From positions 1 to 10,416 of the forward strand of contig JAYRYZ010000045.1 of assembly GCA_041916775.1 (NCBI GenBank): DNA of 10,416 bases, read 5' to 3'. The notes beneath the pieces were generated by a model. It saw only the letters and a program-made list of their open reading frames with translations. It was not told where the DNA came from and ran no database searches. The stretch comes from UBA2357 sp041916775 (lineage in GTDB: Bacteria > Pseudomonadota > Gammaproteobacteria > Burkholderiales > Rhodocyclaceae). Below are positions 6,552 to 10,416 of the stretch, one piece after another. Position 1 is the first letter of the stretch. Each line of letters opens with the position of its first letter. The translations under genes and the position numbers were made by a program.

Positions 6552-7036
6552 GGCGCGACGATGCCGGGCGGGATGTCCGGCCCGACCAGTGGAAAGCGCC
6601 ACGGCCGGGCGAGCATCGCGCGATTGAGGCCGAACACGCCGAAGAGGATCAGCAGCGCGTGGAAGCACAGGAAGTAGATCACCCCCACCAGCCACGACAC
6701 CGGGTTGTCGAAGCCGCCGAGGAAGAAGATGCTCGCGCTCACCCCGACCAGGATCGCGCCGCCCCACAGGCTCGCCACCACCGTCTGTTCCAGATGGTTG
6801 CGCACCAGCGGCGAGGGGTGATCGCGGTGCAGCCACCACAGCCCGAGCAACAGCAGGAAACCCAGGCCGGGGATGATCATCAGGTTGGCAAGGAACAGCG
6901 CCTCGGCGGCGATCGCGAGCTGGGGGCCGGGCATCAGCTCCTTGAGGAGATCGGGCGTGCGCGCGTCGGCCTTGTCGACCGTGTGGGCTGGGGCGGCCGG
7001 GTCGGATGCGCCGCACTGGCGGGTGTCGGGCTTCAT
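6548..7036 (-). CDS. Small three-helix membrane protein of the nor operon, function unknown
   Basis: The 162-residue product has a polar, Pro/Asp-rich N-terminus (1-30) and three hydrophobic segments (about 43-69, 84-107 and 113-137). A conserved-looking loop HPSPLVRNHLEQT (73-85) joins the first two. That loop, proteins facing R-x-H-x-x-Q between helices, recalls DUF4870/Tic20-like small membrane proteins, but the assignment is weak. No cofactor-binding motif is clear apart from H81. The start at 7036 lies one base after the norQ stop. A GTG at 7045, inside norQ, is an alternative giving 165 residues. The 3' end overlaps the polyferredoxin start as ATGA. Tight coupling to both neighbours implies joint production with NorQ and the polyferredoxin, so it may be a membrane partner of either. 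Confidence 0.75.
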   Translation of the reverse strand: MKPDTRQCGASDPAAPAHTVDKADARTPDLLKELMPGPQLAIAAEALFLANLMIIPGLGFLLLLGLWWLHRDHPSPLVRNHLEQTVVASLWGGAILVGVSASIFFLGGFDNPVSWLVGVIYFLCFHALLILFGVFGLNRAMLARPWRFPLVGPDIPPGIVAP

Positions 7037-7037
7037 C

Positions 7038-7850
7038 TCAATCACCGAAGGTGGCGGAGACCACCTCCATCAGCGCCTCCGCAACCTCCGGGTCGTCGCT
7101 GAGGCTCTCGACGATCGCGGCCCGGCAGGCGGCGCGCGGCGCGAGGCCGGCGCCGATCAGCACTGCGGCATAGACCAGCAGGCGCGTGCTCGCGGCCTCT
7201 TCCAGATCGTGGTCCTTGAGGCTGCGCAGCGCGCTGCCGATCGCCACCAGGCGGCGCGCGAGATCGGGCGCGCAGCCGGTCTCGCCGACGAGGATCGCGG
7301 CCTCGCGCGCGGGTTCGGGGAAGTCGAAGCGCAGGCTCACGAAGCGCTGGCGGGTGGAGGGCTTCATGCCCTTGAGGAGGTTCTGGTAGCCGGGGTTGTA
7401 GGACACCACCAGCATGAAGGCGGGCGGTGCCGCGATCAGCTCGCCGGTGCGCTCGATCGGCAGCATGCGGCGGTCGTCGGCGAGCGGGTGGAGCACCACG
7501 GTGGTGTCCTTGCGCGCCTCCACCACCTCGTCGAGGTAGCAGATGCCGCCCTCGCGCACTGCGCGGGTGAGCGGGCCGTCGCACCACACCGTCTCGCCGT
7601 TGCCGATCAGGTGGCGGCCGACCAGGTCGGCAGCGCTGAGGTCGTCGTGGCAGGCCACGGTGTACAGCGGCAGGCCCAGCCGCGCCGCCATGTGCGCGAC
7701 GAAGCGGGTCTTGCCGCAGCCGGTCGGGCCCTTGATGAGGAGCGGCAGCCGGTTCTTCCAGGCATGTTCGAACACCGCGATCTCGTCGCCCACGGCGTCG
7801 TAGAAGGGCGGGGTGGTGAGCGTGGAGGTGAGTGAGGACTCGTGCTTCAT
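7038..7850 (-). CDS. norQ: NorQ, MoxR-type AAA+ ATPase for nitric oxide reductase activation
   Basis: NorQ is the ATPase partner of NorD in maturing nitric oxide reductase, and closely resembles NirQ and CbbQ. The 270-residue protein has Walker A GPTGCGKT at 41-48, Walker B ICYLDE at 103-108, a sensor-1 asparagine N152 in SYNPGYQ and an arginine-rich stretch GMKPSTRQRF (161-170) where the arginine finger is expected. Length matches the family (about 260-270). The ATG at 7850 is preceded by AAGGA at good spacing and overlaps the norF stop as ATGA. The open frame extends upstream to 8084, but that part lies inside norF and does not resemble NorQ. CbbQ is excluded mainly by context (no RuBisCO genes; norD and norE present). 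Confidence 0.93.
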   Translation of the reverse strand: MKHESSLTSTLTTPPFYDAVGDEIAVFEHAWKNRLPLLIKGPTGCGKTRFVAHMAARLGLPLYTVACHDDLSAADLVGRHLIGNGETVWCDGPLTRAVREGGICYLDEVVEARKDTTVVLHPLADDRRMLPIERTGELIAAPPAFMLVVSYNPGYQNLLKGMKPSTRQRFVSLRFDFPEPAREAAILVGETGCAPDLARRLVAIGSALRSLKDHDLEEAASTRLLVYAAVLIGAGLAPRAACRAAIVESLSDDPEVAEALMEVVSATFGD

Positions 7851-8164
7851 GTTGCCATTCCTTTCCAGTAAGCCAGCGCGATGGCGCCGCACACGGCGCT
7901 GAGCCAGCCGATCGTGAGCGCGCGCCAGAAGATGGGCGCGTGTCGGAGCGCCATGTATTCGAGCAGGATCAGGTTGCCCTTGACGAAGGCCGCACCGAAG
8001 AGCACCGCCACCACCCACGGGCCGTGCGCGCCGCGCTCGCCGAGCAGCCAGGCCAGCAGTGTCGCAGCGATCAGGAACAGCCACACCGCCAGTGCGCGCT
8101 TGGGGCTGCCGTGGGTGGGGTCGGCGGGCGGGGTTGGTGAAGAGGTCATTGGTGAAGTGTTCAT
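7847..8164 (-). CDS. norF: NorF-like small membrane protein (cytochrome c oxidase subunit IV type)
   Basis: This 105-residue protein has a Pro/Ser/Thr-rich N-terminus (1-22) and three hydrophobic helices at about 25-41, 48-67 and 82-98. The loop KGNLILLEYMALRHAP (62-77) has the K-x-x-x-I-L-x-x-F/Y-M-x-L-R-x-A-P pattern typical of prokaryotic cytochrome c oxidase subunit IV/NorF proteins. NorF acts with NorE as a membrane helper that supports full nitric oxide reductase activity, but is not catalytic. The ATG at 8164 overlaps the norE stop as ATGA with no separate ribosome site, so translation is probably coupled. An ATG at 8149 is a possible later start. The NorF name depends on position next to norE as well as family. 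Confidence 0.82.
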   Translation of the reverse strand: MNTSPMTSSPTPPADPTHGSPKRALAVWLFLIAATLLAWLLGERGAHGPWVVAVLFGAAFVKGNLILLEYMALRHAPIFWRALTIGWLSAVCGAIALAYWKGMAT

Positions 8165-8769
8165 CGCATCACATACACGAGCGGGAAGAGCACCAGCCAG
8201 ACGAGATCGACCATGTGCCAGTAGGCGGCACCGCTCTCGATGCCGTTCATGTTGCCGGGGTGGTAGCGCTGCCGGCGCGCGCCGTTCCACAGCGCGGCGA
8301 GGATCACCATGCCGAGCAGCACATGCATGAAGTGAAAGAAGGTGAGCGACAGGTAGAACATGTGGAAGGTGTCCGACGACAGGCTGATGCCGGCCGCGAA
8401 CTTGGCCGCGTACTCGCCGACCTTCACGGCCACGAAGCCGGCCGCGCAGGCGAGTGCGGCGAGTAGCCATCGCGCCGCCGCAGTGCACTGCGACTTCGCC
8501 GCAGCCTGGGTGGCGCGCACGACGAAGAAGCTGGAACTTAGCAGCAGCAACGTATTGAGCGCGCCCGCGTCACGGTCCAGCCCCTGCTGCATCGCATCGA
8601 AGGTCGCGACATCCGCGGCGCGCGCGAACGCGTAGGCGATGAAGAACACGCCGAAGGCCAGCAGCTCCGCGAGGATGAAGATCCAGATCGCGAGATCCCC
8701 GGGCAGCCGCAAGCGCTCCGCCGTGGTAGGGATGACATGCGCTTCGGGATTGCAGACGTGTGTATTCAT
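8161..8769 (-). CDS. norE: NorE, cytochrome c oxidase subunit III-like protein
   Basis: The 202-residue protein belongs to the haem-copper oxidase subunit III family. Five hydrophobic segments lie at about 25-49, 70-86, 100-118, 134-160 and 183-201. Conserved subunit III features are LPGDLAIWIFILAELLAF at 22-39, HMFYLSLTFFHFMHVLLGM at 136-154 and the final helix AYWHMVDLVWLVLFPLVYV (182-200). In denitrifiers this short form is NorE, a membrane factor that raises NorCB activity rather than carrying redox centres. It is the first gene of the nor accessory operon. The start codon has no Shine-Dalgarno sequence and the best promoter places transcription start at or next to the ATG. No catalytic oxidase subunit I or II is present, which argues against an ordinary oxidase operon. 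Confidence 0.9.
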   Translation of the reverse strand: MNTHVCNPEAHVIPTTAERLRLPGDLAIWIFILAELLAFGVFFIAYAFARAADVATFDAMQQGLDRDAGALNTLLLLSSSFFVVRATQAAAKSQCTAAARWLLAALACAAGFVAVKVGEYAAKFAAGISLSSDTFHMFYLSLTFFHFMHVLLGMVILAALWNGARRQRYHPGNMNGIESGAAYWHMVDLVWLVLFPLVYVMR

Positions 8770-8776
8770 GGGGCGA

Positions 8777-8817
8777 GTCTAGGTCGCCCGCCCTGCAGCT
8801 GCCTTGATGGCGGATAA
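8777..8817 (-). promoter_or_regulatory. Candidate Fnr/Dnr-activated promoter of the nor operon
   Basis: On the minus strand 8817-8804 reads TTATC-CGCC-ATCAA. This is the 5-4-5 Fnr/Dnr layout with one perfect half-site (ATCAA) and one degenerate half (TTATC against TTGAT). Further down, TAGACT (8782-8777) matches four of six bases of the -10 consensus. The site centre is at 8810.5, so a start near 8770-8769 gives the -41.5 spacing typical of Fnr-type activation. That start coincides with the norE ATG, which would make the message leaderless or nearly so. The layout fits the dnr gene at the operon's end. The degenerate half keeps confidence low. Confidence 0.42.
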
Positions 8818-8820
8818 GTC

Positions 8821-8843
8821 GGCCCGCGCCTTGCCGCGGGGCC
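8821..8843 (-). terminator. GC-rich hairpin between thioesterase gene and nor operon promoter
   Basis: GGCCCGCG (8821-8828) pairs with 8835-8843 over a six-base loop, giving eight base pairs with one bulged G (8841). It sits about 70 bases beyond the thioesterase stop and just before the norE promoter, where a terminator would insulate the two units. There is no U-tract after it, so it is not a classical intrinsic terminator. It could be only a GC-rich coincidence. Confidence 0.25.
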
Positions 8844-8911
8844 GGGATGGGCCTCACTCGCCGGGTGTGGCGTTCACCCGCCTTCGGCGTGCAGCCCGGT
8901 GTGAGAGGCGT

Positions 8912-9394
8912 TCACTCCCGCCCGTGTGTCTCCGCGAACCGGCGGGCGAGCTCCATGCGCAGCGCCTTGCGTGCCTCGGCAGCCTCGAAGCGTTTGCGCT
9001 CCTTGGGGCTGAAGGGGCGCAGCGGCGGCACGGCAACCGGGTTGCCGTCGTCGTCCACCGCCACCATCGTGAAGAAGCAACTGTTGGCGTGGCGCACCTC
9101 CTGGGTGCGGATGTTCTCTGCGACCACCTTGATGCCCACCTCCATCGACGACTTGCCGGTGTAGTTGATCGCCGCGAGAAAGGTCACCAACTCGCCCACC
9201 ATGATCGGCTGGCGGAACATCACCTGGTCCACCGACAAGGTCACGCAGTAGCGGCCGGCGTAACGGCTGGCGCAAGCATAGGCCACCTGGTCGAGCAGCT
9301 TCAGGATCGCCCCGCCATGCACCTTGCCGGAAAAGTTGGCCATGTCGGGGGTCATCAGCACCGTCATCGTGAGCTGGTGGGCGGGCAGGTCCAT
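8912..9394 (-). CDS. Acyl-CoA thioesterase, hotdog fold (YciA/BACH type)
   Basis: This 160-residue cytoplasmic enzyme hydrolyses acyl-CoA to free acid and CoA. The hotdog signature is clear: NFSGKVHGGAILKLLDQVAY (20-39), with HGG at 26-28 and the likely catalytic D35 on the central helix. It is followed by SVDQVMFRQPIMVGELV (54-70) and the strand NSCFFTMVAVDDDG (104-117), ending in a charged helical tail, as in YciA/BACH acyl-CoA hydrolases. Length fits single-domain members. The start is well supported, with AAGGAG at 9408-9403 placed eight bases ahead of the ATG. It lies between the aldolase gene (114-base gap) and the nor operon on the same strand. Acyl chain preference cannot be told. It may recycle CoA during aromatic degradation, by neighbourhood only. 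Confidence 0.88.
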   Translation of the reverse strand: MDLPAHQLTMTVLMTPDMANFSGKVHGGAILKLLDQVAYACASRYAGRYCVTLSVDQVMFRQPIMVGELVTFLAAINYTGKSSMEVGIKVVAENIRTQEVRHANSCFFTMVAVDDDGNPVAVPPLRPFSPKERKRFEAAEARKALRMELARRFAETHGRE

Positions 9395-9508
9395 CGGTCG
9401 TTCTCCTTCTGCGTGGCAGGCAATCGGTTCGTGTCGATTCGATTGTGCAGCAGCAAGCTCTCAGATGGCCTGCAGTGTTGCGGATTGATGGCGCGTCTGG
9501 CAAATGAA

Positions 9509-10416
9509 CTACAGTCTCCTCGACCTTGCGAGATTCAACGCCGTATCCTCGATCATGTCCTCCTGCCCGCCGACCATGCCGCGGCGGCCCATCTCGACGA
9601 GGATCTCGCGTGCGGGCACGCCGTACTTCTTCTCCGCGCGCTTGGCGAAGAGGAGGAAGGAGCCATACACCCCGGCATAGCCGAGTGTCAGCGCGTCGCG
9701 GTCGATGCGGATCGGGAAGTCCATGATCGGCACCACCAGGTCCTCGGCCACGTCCTGGATCTTGAACACATCCACGCCGGTTTCGATGCCCATGAGGTCG
9801 CACACCGCGATGAAGACTTCCATCGGCGTGTTGCCCGCACCGGCCCCCAGGCCCGCTGCGGCCGCGTCGATGCGGTTGGCGCCCACTTCGAGCGCGGCGA
9901 GGCTGTTCGCCACCCCCATCGCGAGGTTGTGGTGGCCATGAAAGCCCAGCTCCGTCTCGGGTTTCAGCGCATCGCGCACCGCAGCCAGACGCGCCTTCAC
10001 CGTGTCGGGCAAGAGATGCCCGGCCGAGTCGGTGACGTAGATGCAGTTGGCGCCGTAGCTCTCCATGAGCTTCGCCTGCTTCACCAAGCCCTCGGGGCTG
10101 TTCATGTGCGCCATCATCAGGAAGCCGACGGTGTCCATGCCGAGCTTTCTGGCGTAGCCGATGTGCTGCTCGGAGACGTCCGCCTCGGTGCAGTGGGTGG
10201 CGACACGGATGGTGGAGACGCCCAGCTCGTGCGCCATCTTGAGGTGATCCACGGTGCCGATGCCCGGCAAGAGCAGCGCCGAGACCTTGGCCTGCTTCAT
10301 CAGCGGGATCACCGCCGAGAGGTATTCCTCGTCGCTGTGGGCGGGGAAGCCGTAGTTCACCGAGCTGCCGCCGAGCCCGTCGCCGTGGGTGACCTCGATG
10401 AGCGGGATACCCGCCG
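9509..10416 (-). CDS. 4-hydroxy-2-oxovalerate aldolase (DmpG/BphI type), 5' end outside window
   Basis: This enzyme splits 4-hydroxy-2-oxovalerate into pyruvate and acetaldehyde, the last carbon-carbon cleavage of catechol meta-cleavage pathways, and channels the aldehyde to a partner dehydrogenase (DmpF/BphJ). About 301 codons are present. The frame runs off the window end through IPLIEVTHGDGLGGSSVNYG, so roughly the first 40 residues of a 340-350 residue protein are missing. The (beta/alpha)8 barrel carries the HMGL-like metal motif FHGHHN (9926-9943), whose H-x-H binds the divalent metal. It also has LGAGAGNTPMEVFIAV and the C-terminal GMVGGQEDMIEDTALNLA used in the dehydrogenase-binding domain. 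It is intact to its TAG stop. The rest of the pathway is probably upstream, beyond the right edge. Family is certain. The substrate version (mhpE, bphI, dmpG) cannot be chosen from this fragment. Confidence 0.93.
   Translation of the reverse strand, partial: AGIPLIEVTHGDGLGGSSVNYGFPAHSDEEYLSAVIPLMKQAKVSALLLPGIGTVDHLKMAHELGVSTIRVATHCTEADVSEQHIGYARKLGMDTVGFLMMAHMNSPEGLVKQAKLMESYGANCIYVTDSAGHLLPDTVKARLAAVRDALKPETELGFHGHHNLAMGVANSLAALEVGANRIDAAAAGLGAGAGNTPMEVFIAVCDLMGIETGVDVFKIQDVAEDLVVPIMDFPIRIDRDALTLGYAGVYGSFLLFAKRAEKKYGVPAREILVEMGRRGMVGGQEDMIEDTALNLARSRRL

Noticed and set aside
7851..8084. N-terminal extension of norQ
   Set aside because: The extra residues come from an alternative frame of norF. 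The ATG at 7850 has a ribosome site and gives the normal NorQ length.
8862..8880. Small hairpin CGGGTG/CACCCG downstream of the thioesterase gene
   Set aside because: Only six base pairs with a seven-base loop and no U-tract. It is too weak to call as a terminator.
8869..8915. Nine-base direct repeat GGCGTTCAC (8869-8877 and 8907-8915)
   Set aside because: It occurs only twice, and one copy includes the thioesterase stop codon. There is no array, spacer regularity or flanking element to suggest a function.
1..10416. CRISPR arrays, tRNA or rRNA genes
   Set aside because: No regularly spaced repeats, cloverleaf with a tRNA 3' end, or rRNA-like conserved blocks were seen on either strand.

Overview
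The window looks like chromosomal DNA of a high-GC betaproteobacterium of the Thauera/Azoarcus/Aromatoleum type (Rhodocyclales). This is inferred from three things together: denitrification (nitric oxide reductase accessory) genes, a meta-cleavage aromatic degradation gene at the right edge, and strongly GC-biased third codon positions. No marker gene in the window fixes the genus.

Left edge, 1-400. The window opens inside the 3' end of a group II intron: the last codons of a probable intron-encoded protein, a foldable domain V and a domain VI with a bulged branch-point adenosine. The intron appears to end near 124. Directly after it, a 66-codon open frame ends in a Pro-rich/hydrophobic/Arg tail like a C-terminal protein sorting signal, so the intron may interrupt a gene for an exported protein. 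No further gene is seen from 326 to 400.

Accessory block, 401-2840. A minus-strand 14-TM MFS drug efflux pump (DHA2, SmvA/QacA-like) diverges from a plus-strand pair: a DUF4160 protein, and a DUF2442 protein carrying a C-terminal helix-turn-helix. The pair has toxin-antitoxin architecture. Between the two transcription units lies a short, very AT-rich imperfect palindrome with TATAAT on both strands, a likely promoter/operator.

Denitrification operon, 8769 down to 2883, minus strand. Gene order is norE, norF-like, norQ, a small membrane protein, a CcoG-like polyferredoxin, norD, dnr. Consecutive genes overlap or lie 1-4 bases apart, so they form one translationally coupled operon. It carries the nitric oxide reductase activation factors (NorQ MoxR-type ATPase, NorD VWA protein) and the NorE/NorF membrane subunits, but not the catalytic norCB genes. 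A Crp/Fnr-type NO-responsive regulator ends the operon. A degenerate Fnr/Dnr site with a matching -10 lies upstream of norE. The two least understood members, between norQ and norD, are the most interesting part of the window.

Right edge, 8912-10416, minus strand. A YciA/BACH-type hotdog acyl-CoA thioesterase and the 3' part of a 4-hydroxy-2-oxovalerate aldolase (last enzyme module of meta-cleavage pathways) run toward the nor operon.
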